Assembly: GCA_016865505.2 (NCBI GenBank)
Contig: AP025252.1
Location: forward strand, 5,416,137 to 5,480,136
Origin: Bryobacterales bacterium F-183
GTDB lineage: Bacteria > Acidobacteriota > Terriglobia > Bryobacterales > Bryobacteraceae
Length of the DNA stretch: 64,000 nucleotides
Direction: 5' to 3'
The translations under genes and the position numbers were made by a program. This document shows positions 8,745 to 17,115 of the stretch, piece by piece. Position 1 is the first letter of the stretch, and the number at the start of each line of letters is the position of its first letter. The notes under the pieces are model-generated. The model was given only the letters and a program-made list of their open reading frames with translations. It made no database searches and was not told the DNA's origin.

Positions 8745-9179
8745 TTACTTGGAAGGCGGCGTCGCAGGAGTTCCAGCCGGGGGCTGGCTCGGGGGCGTCG
8801 CTGGAAGCTGCTTCAGGTCGGTCGGGAGCGGGATTTCCGTCTCCGTGCCGTCCGAACCCTTGACCTTGATCGACTTGTTGGCCGGGGTCTGCTGCTTCGG
8901 GGCTTCCGTCTTCTTCAGACGGTCGGTGACCGAAGCGCCGGAACCCTGTTCACGCGTACCGAGGATGGCCAGGGTCAACGAGGTGACCATGAACAAACCG
9001 GCGGCAATTGTGGTCAGCTTGGAAAGCAGAGTGGCCGTTCCGCGCGGACCGAAAGTGGCCTGGGAACCCATACCGCCGAACGCGCCGGCGAGGTCGGCAG
9101 CTTTGCCGCTCTGCAGCAAAACCACCACGATCAGGAACAGGCATACGATTACGTGAATTATCGTCAACAGGATGATCAT
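8745..9179 (-). CDS. secG: Preprotein translocase subunit SecG
   Basis: A 144-residue inner-membrane protein that assists SecYE in protein export. The first helix MIILLTIIHVIVCLFLIVVV is followed by the family hallmark LLQSGKAADLAGAFGG. A conserved phenylalanine loop (QATFGPRG) leads into a second helix at about 53-73 (LTTIAAGLFMVTSLTLAIL). The C-terminal half is a proline-rich, low-complexity tail ending TPATPPSK, longer than in E. coli SecG (110 residues). It is followed on the same strand by tRNA-Leu(GAG). The 112-bp gap to the divergent cmk gene should hold promoters for both. Confidence 0.95.
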   Translation of the reverse strand: MIILLTIIHVIVCLFLIVVVLLQSGKAADLAGAFGGMGSQATFGPRGTATLLSKLTTIAAGLFMVTSLTLAILGTREQGSGASVTDRLKKTEAPKQQTPANKSIKVKGSDGTETEIPLPTDLKQLPATPPSQPPAGTPATPPSK

Positions 9180-9291
9180 ACGACTTTGGAAACAAGGGAA
9201 CGTGCCCGGATACGGGCTTGGACGTACCTGAAGGTTAGTATACCGCAGTCGGCATCAAGTAAACTGGAGTTTTCACCTACCTCCGTACCAC

Positions 9292-9981
9292 ATGAGTCAT
9301 CCTGCTGTTGTCGCGATTGACGGACCTGCTGGGGCCGGCAAGAGCACCATTTCGCGCCGTGTTGCTGAACGGCTTGGCTTTCTGTATATCGATACTGGCG
9401 CGATGTACCGTTGTGTCGCTTTGGCCGCGTCGCGAGGGGGCCTGAATTTGGACGATGAGGCGGCTGTAACCGGGTTGGCCGAGTCCGTGCGGATCCATTT
9501 TTCGGCACGCTGCAAAGAAGTATTTTTGGACGGCGAGGATGTGACGCAGGCGATTCGCGAGCCTCGTGTTTCGGACGCAGCGTCGCGGGTGTCCAAAGTT
9601 CCAGGCGTACGGCAGGCGATGGTGGAAGAGCAGCGGCGGATCGCGTCGGGTGAACCTGTGGTGATGGAAGGTCGCGACATTGGGACGGTGGTGTTTCCGC
9701 AGGCGCAGGTGAAGATCTTTTTGACGGCGGAACCGATGGAGCGGGCGCGTCGGCGGGCTTTGGAAATGGAAGCCAAAGGCCTGAGCGCGGATGTGGATGA
9801 GATCGCGCGGCAGATTGAGGAACGCGACTATCGCGATGCCAACCGTAGCGATTCGCCCATGGTGCAGGCGCCGGACGCGGTGCGGCTGGATACGTCCAAC
9901 CTGTCGCTCGACGAGGTGGAGCAGGCGATTTTGGGCATCGCGGCAGACAAGCTGAAGATTTCGGTAGAAGGAGTGCGGTAG
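9292..9981 (+). CDS. cmk: Cytidylate kinase
   Basis: A 229-residue enzyme that phosphorylates CMP and dCMP with ATP in pyrimidine nucleotide synthesis. The P-loop is IDGPAGAGKSTISRRVAE (residue 9 on). LYIDTGAMYR holds the NMP-binding tyrosine region. The central part VVMEGRDIGTVVFPQAQVKIFL contains the conserved GRDIGT. The LID arginines are in MERARRRALEM and the CMP-specific insert carries ERDYRDANRSDSP. Full-length. It directly precedes lysC, whose start touches the cmk stop. Confidence 0.97.
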   Translation: MSHPAVVAIDGPAGAGKSTISRRVAERLGFLYIDTGAMYRCVALAASRGGLNLDDEAAVTGLAESVRIHFSARCKEVFLDGEDVTQAIREPRVSDAASRVSKVPGVRQAMVEEQRRIASGEPVVMEGRDIGTVVFPQAQVKIFLTAEPMERARRRALEMEAKGLSADVDEIARQIEERDYRDANRSDSPMVQAPDAVRLDTSNLSLDEVEQAILGIAADKLKISVEGVR

Positions 9982-11409
9982 TTGAACAACCTGTTAGTGA
10001 TGAAGTTTGGCGGCACCAGCATGGGATCGGCCGAACGGATGCAGATTGCGGCGCAGATCTGCAGGGATCAGGCTGCGAAGCGGCCGGTGCTTTGCGTGGT
10101 GTCCGCGATGTCGAAGATTACGGACTTGCTGCTGGATTCGCTGCGCAAGGCTGAGGCTGGAGATCGCACGGATCTGAGCGCGAATCTGAAGGTACTGCGC
10201 GAGCGTCATGAAGAGGCTTGCGGCAAGTTGTTGCCGGCGTCGCATCAGGCCAAGGCTGCGGCGGGGGTCGCGGAGTTGCTGGCGGAATTCGACCGCATTT
10301 CGAATGGCGTGCTGATGCTGGGCGAGCGTCCGCCTCGCGCTGTGGACGAGGCGATTGCCATCGGCGAGCGGCTGTCTTCCCTGCTCCTGGCAACGTATCT
10401 GGAGTCGCAAGGGTGTCCGGCACAGGCGGTGAACGGCGCGAGTCTGATTGCGACGGATGCGGTATTCGGCAATGCATCGCCGCTTGCGGACGCGACGCGG
10501 GAACGCTGCGATACGGTGGCGCGACCGCTGCTCGAGAAAGGCGTACTGCCGGTGGTAACGGGCTTTAACGGGTCAACGCTGGATGGGCGTCCGACGACGC
10601 TGGGTCGCGGTGGGTCTGATTTTTCGGCTTCGATTCTGGCTGCCGCGTTGGATGCCGAAGAGCTTTGGATCTGGACCGATGTCGATGGCATTATGAGCGC
10701 GGATCCGCGATTGGTGCCGGATGCGAAGGTACTGCCGGAGGTGACGTACGGCGAGGCGGCGGAGTTGGCGTACAACGGGGCGAAGGTGCTGCATCCGCGT
10801 ACGCTGGCGCCGTTGGTGGAGCGCAAGATCCCGGTGTGGAGCAAGAACAGCTTTAACCTGAGTGCGCCGGGTACAAAGATTGTGCCGTCGATCACCGAGG
10901 ATTCGCATGGGCCTCGCGCGGTGACGTCGATCAAGAATGTCGCGATGATCCCGATCGAGCCGGTGGCGGGCGGCATTAGTGGTACGAGGCTGATGGCTCG
11001 CGCTGTGGGTGCGCTGGCGGGAGCGAATGCGGAGATCCTGGCGATTACGAGTTCGAGTTACCGGCAGACGTTCTGCTTTATCGTCCGGCAGGAAGAACTG
11101 CAGACGGTGATCGGACATCTGGAAGACGATCTGTCGCTGGAGATCACGCACGGGTACGTGAAGCCGATTGTTGCGGATGAGAATGTAGGTCTGATTGCGG
11201 TGGTTGGCGAAGGGATGCGCGGGTCGCAGGGGTTGGCAGGGCGGATCTTTAGTGCGATCTCGCGTGAGGATGTGAACATCATCGCGATTGCGCAGGGGTC
11301 GTCGGAGTCGACGATTGCGATTGTGGTGCGTCGGGAAGGGTTGGATAAGGCTGTGCGAGCGATTCACCAGGAATGCGGGATGGGGGTCGCAGTAGCGACG
11401 GAATCGTAA
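9982..11409 (+). CDS. lysC: Aspartate kinase (lysine-sensitive type)
   Basis: A 475-residue enzyme that makes aspartyl-phosphate, the first step to lysine, threonine, methionine and diaminopimelate. The N-terminal kinase domain begins VMKFGGTSMGSAERM and includes GFNGSTLDGRPTTLGRGGSD and the aspartate-binding TDVDGIMSADPR. Two ACT domains follow from about residue 320 (MIPIEPVAGGISGTRLMARAVG and LIAVVGEGMRGSQGLAGRIF), the usual site of end-product inhibition. TTG at 9982 follows the cmk stop immediately and has AAGGAG eight bases upstream (9968-9973), which favours it over the ATG at 10000. dapD, a later gene of the same pathway, is also in this window. Confidence 0.95.
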   Translation: MNNLLVMKFGGTSMGSAERMQIAAQICRDQAAKRPVLCVVSAMSKITDLLLDSLRKAEAGDRTDLSANLKVLRERHEEACGKLLPASHQAKAAAGVAELLAEFDRISNGVLMLGERPPRAVDEAIAIGERLSSLLLATYLESQGCPAQAVNGASLIATDAVFGNASPLADATRERCDTVARPLLEKGVLPVVTGFNGSTLDGRPTTLGRGGSDFSASILAAALDAEELWIWTDVDGIMSADPRLVPDAKVLPEVTYGEAAELAYNGAKVLHPRTLAPLVERKIPVWSKNSFNLSAPGTKIVPSITEDSHGPRAVTSIKNVAMIPIEPVAGGISGTRLMARAVGALAGANAEILAITSSSYRQTFCFIVRQEELQTVIGHLEDDLSLEITHGYVKPIVADENVGLIAVVGEGMRGSQGLAGRIFSAISREDVNIIAIAQGSSESTIAIVVRREGLDKAVRAIHQECGMGVAVATES

Positions 11410-11439
11410 GTTCCCTATATCCGGCTATTCCGGTGACTA

Positions 11440-11475
11440 TCCCAAAAGTGTCAGACCGATCTGACACCTTTGGGA
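11440..11475. repeat. REP-like palindrome between convergent lysC and fabH
   Basis: Arms TCCCAAAAGTGTCAGA (11440-11455) and TCTGACACCTTTGGGA (11460-11475) are complementary except at one position, with a 4-base loop CCGA. A further copy of the outer element, TTTGGGATA, follows at about 11485-11493. There is no T-run, so it is not a classic terminator, although its position between converging genes would suit one. The inner core TGTCAGACCGATCTGACA looks like a dispersed extragenic palindrome; no second copy is visible in this window. Confidence 0.6.
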
Positions 11476-11512
11476 TACACGTTTGGGATAGGAGGCGGGA
11501 TCGGGGAACTTG

Positions 11513-12499
11513 CTAGTACGCCCAGCGCCAGAGGGTTGCGCCGGCGGTGAAGCCTGCCCCTACCGCTGCGAATAGGATCAGATCGCCCTTTTGGACACGG
11601 CCTGCTTCCACGGCGTCGCGCAAGGCGAGCGGAATGGTGGATGCCGTGGTGTTGCCGTACTGATCGATGTTGATCACGATCTTGCTCTCGTCGAGGCCCA
11701 GGCGTTCGGCGGCTGCAAGGATAATTCGCCTGTTGGCCTGATGCGGGACCAGAAGCTTGATGTCGTCCGGCGTGTAGCCGTGCTTGGCTAGTAGGTCGCG
11801 ACTCATTTCAAACATCTTGCGGGTCGCGTAGCGGAAGACCTGTTGGCCTTCCTGTTTGACGTAATGCAGGCGCTGGTCGACTGTCTCGCGTGAAGCGGGC
11901 ATACGGCTGCCGCCTGCGGGTTGCTTGAGGAAGTCTCCGCCGGAGCCGTCCACTTCGTTCAAATGTCCGATGTAGCCTTCGCCGGGTTCACCGGGTTCGA
12001 TGAGGACTGCGCCCGCGCTATCGCCGAACAGAATACAAGTGGAACGATCCTGATAGTCAATAATTCGGGACATGGTGTCGGACCCGATGACAAGCACGCG
12101 CTTGTGGGTACCGGCCATGACAAGGTGAGCGCCTACTGTAACGCCGTAGACAAAACCCGAGCAGGCCGCGATGAGGTCAAAACCCCAGGCACCCTTGGCC
12201 CCGATGCGATCCTGCACGAGGCACGCAGTGGCCGGAAAGAGCATGTCCGGTGTGACGGTGCAGACCACGATGGCGTCAATGGTCATCGGGTCGATGCCGC
12301 GCTGGGCGAGGACGATCTTTGCGGCCTCGACAGCCATGTCGGAGGTCGCCATGCCGGGTGGGGCAATGTGGCGCTGGCGAATGCCGGTGCGCTCGACAAT
12401 CCATTGGTCAGTGGTGTCGACCATCTTTTCCAGGTCGGCGTTGGTCAACAATCCGGGCGGCGAATAACAGCCGAGAGCCGTAATCTTAGCGGACGGCAA
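11513..12499 (-). CDS. fabH: 3-oxoacyl-ACP synthase III (FabH)
   Basis: About 328 residues; starts fatty-acid synthesis by condensing acetyl-CoA (or a branched starter) with malonyl-ACP. The catalytic triad is visible: Cys in DLIAACSGFVYG, His in LVPHQANRRII and Asn in INIDQYGNTTAST. TTG at 12499 is preceded closely by GGAGGA; a TTG five codons upstream at 12514 is open in frame but lacks a ribosome-binding site, so I prefer 12499. The gene stands alone here rather than in a fab cluster, and lies divergent to the SprT-like gene. Paralogues of this fold make other products, but the retained triad and length argue for true KAS III. Confidence 0.93.
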   Translation of the reverse strand: MPSAKITALGCYSPPGLLTNADLEKMVDTTDQWIVERTGIRQRHIAPPGMATSDMAVEAAKIVLAQRGIDPMTIDAIVVCTVTPDMLFPATACLVQDRIGAKGAWGFDLIAACSGFVYGVTVGAHLVMAGTHKRVLVIGSDTMSRIIDYQDRSTCILFGDSAGAVLIEPGEPGEGYIGHLNEVDGSGGDFLKQPAGGSRMPASRETVDQRLHYVKQEGQQVFRYATRKMFEMSRDLLAKHGYTPDDIKLLVPHQANRRIILAAAERLGLDESKIVINIDQYGNTTASTIPLALRDAVEAGRVQKGDLILFAAVGAGFTAGATLWRWAY

Positions 12500-12570
12500 A
12501 ATTCCTCCAGGCAAGCATCAGACGGGGCTTGCTTTTCCTGCACTTGCAGGCAAATAGATTCGAAACGTCT

Positions 12571-13362
12571 ATGGTACATTCAAACCGGATGCGAGCGGAA
12601 GCCGAATCGAGGCAAAGGGGGCTATTCGAGGCTGAGGAGAGTCTACCGCGGGTGGAACGGTTGACCCCAGAGAGCCACGAGAATGGACCGCAGGCAATTT
12701 TCCGAACGGTGTTTTGCGAGCTGCGTCCACGGTCGCCGATTCCGCCGATCGCCATCGAGTTCTGCCGGTTTGCGAATGCCAACGCATTCATTCAACTGAA
12801 GCAGGGGCGGATTGAAGTTCGTATCACAGATGTACTGCAGAACGCTCCCGAGGATGTGCTGGAGGCGCTGGCGTACATTCTGCTGTCCAAGCTGTACCGG
12901 CGTCCGGTGCCTCGCGAGTCTTCTCATCGCTACCGGCGGTACCTGCTGCGGAAGGATGTGCGGGAGCGAATCTCGCATGTGCGGCGAGAGCGGGGTCGCA
13001 AAGAGGTAGCGGCGGCGGCGGGCGGAACGTATGATCTGGACGAGATCTTTGATGCGGTGAACGCCCGGTACTTTCATGGGCTGATGGCGCGCCCGAGCTT
13101 AGGCTGGAGCATCCGCGCGAGCCGCCAGACGCTGGGGCATTATGATGCGTCGCACCACACGATTGTTCTGAGCCGGATTCTGGATTCTGCGGACGTGCCT
13201 CGGCTGGCGGTGGAGTATGTGATGTACCACGAGATGCTGCACATTCGCTTTCCCACCGAGCATCGCGGCGCACGGCGGTGTGTGCATACGCGGGAGTTCA
13301 AAACGGAAGAACGGAAGTTCGAGGGCTTTGACGAAGCCAAGGCGATCCTGAAAGCGTTGTAA
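12571..13362 (+). CDS. SprT/YgjP-like zinc metalloprotease domain protein
   Basis: About 263 residues. The C-terminal part holds the zinc motif YHEMLH (HExxH) followed by HRGARRCVHTREF, giving a third histidine or acidic ligand as in SprT-like and WSS1-like gluzincin folds. Upstream is the SprT-type segment LDEIFDAVNARYFHGLMARPSLGWS with a conserved N-x-x-Y-F pattern. The first 150 residues contain IELKQGRIEVRI-like beta structure and an arginine-rich helix (RRYLLRKDVRERISHVRRERGRK) that could bind nucleic acid. Starts at 12571 or 12589 (ATG) are plausible. It is divergent from fabH. A role in DNA-protein crosslink repair is suggested only by the family. Confidence 0.75.
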   Translation: MVHSNRMRAEAESRQRGLFEAEESLPRVERLTPESHENGPQAIFRTVFCELRPRSPIPPIAIEFCRFANANAFIQLKQGRIEVRITDVLQNAPEDVLEALAYILLSKLYRRPVPRESSHRYRRYLLRKDVRERISHVRRERGRKEVAAAAGGTYDLDEIFDAVNARYFHGLMARPSLGWSIRASRQTLGHYDASHHTIVLSRILDSADVPRLAVEYVMYHEMLHIRFPTEHRGARRCVHTREFKTEERKFEGFDEAKAILKAL

Positions 13363-13372
13363 GGCGCTGCCG

Positions 13373-14023
13373 TTAGTCGACGAGTATTGAGAACGCGCCC
13401 GAGCCTTGCTTTACGATCCTGGATGCCTTGGGCAAGGTGATTGGCTCGCGTAAGGCGAATGTCCTGCCAGTGGCGGCGCGAGGCTCTACAATCCAGATCA
13501 GAGGTTCAACTGTTCCGTCGGGACGCTGGGCAGCGAGTTGTGTGCCGGGGGCAACGCCAGGGCCCGGAATGATACCGCGGATGCGCAACTGGGCTGGCAG
13601 AGCGGCAGCGGGTAACGGGACTTTGCGCTTGGCTATCGAGGCTGTTTGCGGCAAGGCCGTGGGCCGCATGGGGGGCAGTAGCAAGCGGTCGCCTTCTGGC
13701 GCACCACCTTCCACCCAATCCGCAATGAGGCTGATTTCTTCTTGCGAGAGTGCGTGGTCCGGCACGAAGTCACCAAAGCCTTTGGCTGCGCCCCAGGGAG
13801 GCATGCGGCGATTGAGTACTTCTTCTTTGATCGCCTTGGCCCAGGGTCGCGCGTCGGCGTATGTGGCGAGCGAGAACGCCTTGCGTCCTTCGCTGTGGCA
13901 CTCCAGACAACGCTTGGCTATGATGCGCGAGATCTCACGAGTCCAGGTGACTTTGGTGGAGAAGAACTCGTGAGCTCCTGCTGTGCCCGAGAGAGTCAGG
14001 CACAGCAGGATGAAGATGCGCAT
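13373..14023 (-). CDS. Exported monohaem c-type cytochrome
   Basis: A 216-residue protein starting at ATG 14023 with signal peptide MRIFILLCLTLSGTAGA. A single haem motif CLECH lies at residues 39-43, and a candidate axial methionine (M74) in RRMPPWGAA. The stretch LATYADARPWAKAIKEEVLNRRMPPW is closely related to the cytochrome domains of the two genes upstream, so this is a single-domain relative without the copper-enzyme part. The C-terminal 90 residues form a proline-rich beta domain. It starts 4 bp after the stop of the upstream fusion protein, so the three form one transcript and probably one electron-transfer unit in the periplasm. Confidence 0.85.
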   Translation of the reverse strand: MRIFILLCLTLSGTAGAHEFFSTKVTWTREISRIIAKRCLECHSEGRKAFSLATYADARPWAKAIKEEVLNRRMPPWGAAKGFGDFVPDHALSQEEISLIADWVEGGAPEGDRLLLPPMRPTALPQTASIAKRKVPLPAAALPAQLRIRGIIPGPGVAPGTQLAAQRPDGTVEPLIWIVEPRAATGRTFALREPITLPKASRIVKQGSGAFSILVD

Positions 14024-14027
14024 AGGT

Positions 14028-15311
14028 TTACTGCGCGCCGCCGGCAGGCTTTGGTGCCGGGCGCTGATAGCTGCGGCGCGTGAACTTCGAGTCCACAGCG
14101 ATGTCGACAAAGCCGACCATCATTTCTTCCCAACTCTGTTCACCCCACTTGACGGTTGCGTTGGGGTCCGGGTTGGCGGGGTTGTTGGCGGAGTTGTCAA
14201 ACCAGGCCGTACCTTCCAAGCGGGAGCCGGGTGGCAGCACAATGGGCTTATCGGGACGATAGGCAAGCTGCCAGTTGAAGTCGTACTTGTTGACCTTGAG
14301 CAGCGTTTCCTTCTCGCCCGAGGGGTGCTGCAAGCGGAACTCGAAAGCCTTGCCTCGCAGGTGCATGTGCGGGAAAAAGCTGATGAGCGTACCTTCGTGA
14401 TAGATGGGTAAACGAGCTTCCACGGCGTAGTTCGGGTCATTAGGCGGAATGGCGAAACCCAGGTTGGCGACGCCTAGGCTGAGAACGCGCTGCTGCGGAG
14501 GTTCTTTGGCGAAAATGAGGCCGAGAGTGGACTGATCCTCACCGGCTTTGCCGTTGGCGGTGTAGTGAAGCTGGAATACAAAATCACATCCGGCGGGAAC
14601 AAACTTTGCCATACCTGGCTTAAAGACGTCCGGGAGCATGCCAGGAGTGTAGACCGTAAGAATGTCGTTGCCGGCCCCGAGCGTGTTTTGGAACTGCTGA
14701 TTTGTGGGCGGAACGTAGGGTACTCCGGGCTTGGCTTCCTTCAGCCATGGCGAGCCTTTTTCGCGAATGAACACAACGACATGATGGACGGCTTGACGGA
14801 ATGTGGGACGTATTTCCGCCATCTGTACCCACTTATCTTCTGTGAGGCCTGAGGGCAGTACGACGTACTGATAATCAATCTTGCCTTGGGCCGGAATGGG
14901 GAAGGGATCCTGGATGCGAACGGTGAGGTCCGGCTTGCCGATGTTCCAGCCGTCGGGCCAAGCGATGGCTTTGGGGGCGTCTGCGGGCTTGCCTTGGGGC
15001 GCACCTCCGTCGGCCCAGGCAGTGACGGTGGCAATCTGAGCGTCGGTCATCGACCAGTCGTTGGCGAAGCGGCCGTGCGCTTTGTCCGCAAACCATGGCG
15101 GCATCTTTCGGGTCGCAACGGCGGCTTTGATTGCCTTTGCCCAAGGGCGAGCCTGAGCATAGGTGAGTAGTGGCATCGGCCCGATTTCACCGGGACGGTG
15201 GCAGCTCTGGCACTTGGCCTGGAGGATCGGCTCAACGTCTTTGTGGAACGTCGGCGTTGCGGCTATGGCCGCGGCGCAGAAAAAAGCAACGGAGACAAAG
15301 ATACGGGGCAT
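14028..15311 (-). CDS. Cytochrome c / PHM-like copper monooxygenase fusion protein (1)
   Basis: A 427-residue exported protein starting at ATG 15311 (signal peptide MPRIFVSVAFFCAAAIAA). The cytochrome domain carries CQSCH at 34-38 and axial candidate M70 (RKMPPWFAD). From about 130 to 410 it resembles copper type II ascorbate-dependent monooxygenases such as PHM. The His-His pair is AVHH (176-177), a further His in FQLHYTANG (H249), the His-x-His pair in FFPHMHLRG (H315, H317), and a late methionine in WEEMMVGF (397/398). These match the order of the CuH and CuM ligands in PHM. Fusing a haem electron donor to the copper domain implies a self-contained redox enzyme. Substrate unknown. Confidence 0.82.
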   Translation of the reverse strand: MPRIFVSVAFFCAAAIAATPTFHKDVEPILQAKCQSCHRPGEIGPMPLLTYAQARPWAKAIKAAVATRKMPPWFADKAHGRFANDWSMTDAQIATVTAWADGGAPQGKPADAPKAIAWPDGWNIGKPDLTVRIQDPFPIPAQGKIDYQYVVLPSGLTEDKWVQMAEIRPTFRQAVHHVVVFIREKGSPWLKEAKPGVPYVPPTNQQFQNTLGAGNDILTVYTPGMLPDVFKPGMAKFVPAGCDFVFQLHYTANGKAGEDQSTLGLIFAKEPPQQRVLSLGVANLGFAIPPNDPNYAVEARLPIYHEGTLISFFPHMHLRGKAFEFRLQHPSGEKETLLKVNKYDFNWQLAYRPDKPIVLPPGSRLEGTAWFDNSANNPANPDPNATVKWGEQSWEEMMVGFVDIAVDSKFTRRSYQRPAPKPAGGAQ

Positions 15312-15330
15312 ACGCAAAAACAGTTGGTCC

Positions 15331-16650
15331 TCAGTCTGCTGTTGGCTTAGATGCGGGTTTGGCACGGTAGATGTCGAGAATATCGACCTTGGGGTCGATG
15401 GCGACGTCAAACCAGCCGATCATCATTTCTTCCCAGCTTTGGTCACCCCAGCGGACTTCGCTGTTCGGATTGGGGTTTGCCGGGTTGTTCGGTGAATTGT
15501 CGAAGTGGGCCACACACTCAATCCTGGTTCCCTTAGGCAAGGGTTTGGGCGAGGCGTAGCGGTAACCGAGCTGCCAGTTGAAGTCGTACTTGGGGACGTT
15601 CAGCAGGACTTCACGCTCGCCTGTGGGGTAGACGGCGGTGTACTGAAACGCCTTACCGCGGAGGTGCATGTGGGGCATCAGCCAGATGAGGCCGGTATCC
15701 TCATGAAGGGTGATCGACGAGCGTACTTCGTGCGAGGGAGCACCGGCGGGGATCACGAACTTGCTGTTGGTCGCGTTCATCGTCAATTGACGAAGCTTGG
15801 GAGCTTGTTTGGCGAAGACGAGTCCGATGCGGGAGAGGTCCTGGGCGGCTGTGCCGTTCGCGGTGTAGTGCAACTGAAGTACGATGTCGCTGCCGGCTTT
15901 GATGAGCTTTGCGGCGCCGGTCGGAGCTTCGGTCGCTTGCAGTCCGGGGGCATAACCGGCGAGGAGTTCCACGCCTACGGACGGGGCGGTCTCGTCATTG
16001 CTTGAGCGCTGTTGTCCGTTGCCTCCGCGAGCCTTGGGGACAAAGATCTCATTAGGCTTTTCGCTGGCGAACCACTTGGAGCCGGGCGGGCGTACGAAAG
16101 CGATGATGTGATGGTTTACGGCGCGATTGCCGGGGCGTACTTCCGCCTTTTCGATCCACGTATCTTCGGTGAAGCCGGTGGGAATAATCACGTACTGATA
16201 CTCGATGGTGCCCTGCGCAGGAACAGCGAACGCGCGAGGCATCGCGATCACCTTGTCGGGTTGGCCGATGTTCCACCCATCCACAAACTTGCGGGGAGCG
16301 GGGGCATCCTTGGGGTTGCCTTCGCGGGCCCCGGAGTCTGCCCAAGCGGAGATGACGTCGGTTTCGCCGGGCGTAAGACGGCGTTCGTTAATAAACTTGC
16401 CGTGCTTGGCGTCAGCAAACCAGGGCGGCATTGTGCCCCGTAACACCGCTTGTTTCAGTGCTTTGGCCCAGGGGCGAGCCTCGGCATAGGTCATCAGCGG
16501 CATGGGCGCTGCCTCGCCCGGCCGATGGCATTCCTGACAGTTTTTCTGAAGTACGGGCAGGACGTCTTTGTAGAAGGTGACGTCTGCGGCATGGGCGAGC
16601 GTCGCCGTGGCGCTCAGAACAAACAGCAACGAACAAGGCGAATACGACAT
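15331..16650 (-). CDS. Cytochrome c / PHM-like copper monooxygenase fusion protein (2)
   Basis: A 439-residue paralogue of the downstream gene, starting at ATG 16650 with GAGGGA upstream. Signal peptide about residues 1-21 (ends LAHAAD). Haem motif CQECH at 38-42; axial candidate M75 (GTMPPWFAD). Copper ligands in the same order: NHHIIAF (H181-H182), LQLHYTANG (H262), LMPHMHLRG (H328, H330) and WEEMMIGW (M410/411). Conservation of every putative ligand in both copies argues that both are active enzymes. It is the first gene of the three-gene cytochrome unit and shares a 168-bp divergent region with the flagellar flgM operon. Confidence 0.82.
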   Translation of the reverse strand: MSYSPCSLLFVLSATATLAHAADVTFYKDVLPVLQKNCQECHRPGEAAPMPLMTYAEARPWAKALKQAVLRGTMPPWFADAKHGKFINERRLTPGETDVISAWADSGAREGNPKDAPAPRKFVDGWNIGQPDKVIAMPRAFAVPAQGTIEYQYVIIPTGFTEDTWIEKAEVRPGNRAVNHHIIAFVRPPGSKWFASEKPNEIFVPKARGGNGQQRSSNDETAPSVGVELLAGYAPGLQATEAPTGAAKLIKAGSDIVLQLHYTANGTAAQDLSRIGLVFAKQAPKLRQLTMNATNSKFVIPAGAPSHEVRSSITLHEDTGLIWLMPHMHLRGKAFQYTAVYPTGEREVLLNVPKYDFNWQLGYRYASPKPLPKGTRIECVAHFDNSPNNPANPNPNSEVRWGDQSWEEMMIGWFDVAIDPKVDILDIYRAKPASKPTAD

Positions 16651-16774
16651 GTGGATTCCCTCGCGCGGAAACAGTGGGATCACTAGACAGGGTACGACAG
16701 AACGGACCGGAATGTTCCTGACAAAGAAGTGCGGCGGAGCACCCTTCGAAAATCCCTTATGCAACAACAATTCC

Positions 16775-16801
16775 TCAAGGGGCGAAAGGGGTGGCCGATG
16801 A
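16775..16801 (+). promoter_or_regulatory. Probable sigma-28 (FliA) promoter of the flgM operon
   Basis: The -10 element GCCGATGA (16794-16801) matches 7 of 8 positions of the FliA consensus GCCGATAA. Eleven bases upstream lies TCAAGGGG (16775-16782), which keeps T-AAG of the -35 consensus TAAAGTTT. The 11-base spacer is exactly that of FliA promoters. Transcription would start near 16808, just ahead of the GAGG ribosome-binding site of flgM, which supports the later flgM start at 16819. Confidence 0.6.
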
Positions 16802-16818
16802 GGATTGTCGAGGCAAGT

Positions 16819-17115
16819 ATGAAAATCGACAACCCGCTTCTGGCGCAAGTCTCTACTGGTGGCATTCAACCGGCATCGGCTCCGTCAGGTGTAGGGCAGA
16901 CGGGCCAAAACAAGCTTGATGGTTTGCTGGACGAAGTCCAGTTGTCCAATCTTGGCGCGGCGTTACGAGAGTTGTCAGCGCGAGAGGCGGCCAAAGAAGT
17001 TGAGCCATCTGCACGCATCGCTGCAATATCGGAGCAGATCGCGGACGGAACATACGCCGTCGATCCGCAAGTACTTTCACAAAAGATAATTCAGGAGACG
17101 ATGAGCCTTTCATGA
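16819..17115 (+). CDS. flgM: Anti-sigma-28 factor FlgM
   Basis: A 98-residue regulator that holds the flagellar sigma factor FliA inactive until the hook is complete, when FlgM is exported. The C-terminal helices RIAAISEQIADGTYAVDPQVLSQKII are the recognisable sigma-binding part (conserved G-T-Y-x-V-D). The N-terminal half is polar and probably disordered, as expected. ATG at 16819 has GAGG six bases upstream and fits the predicted transcription start; ATG at 16798 is the alternative. It overlaps the next gene by 4 bp. Its position ahead of flgK and flgL is the classical flgMNKL arrangement. Confidence 0.85.
   Translation: MKIDNPLLAQVSTGGIQPASAPSGVGQTGQNKLDGLLDEVQLSNLGAALRELSAREAAKEVEPSARIAAISEQIADGTYAVDPQVLSQKIIQETMSLS

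Noticed and set aside
9218-9242. Possible sigma-70 promoter TTGGAC with TATACC upstream of cmk
   Set aside because: The spacer is only 15 bases and the -10 is a poor match, so it is not listed as a feature.
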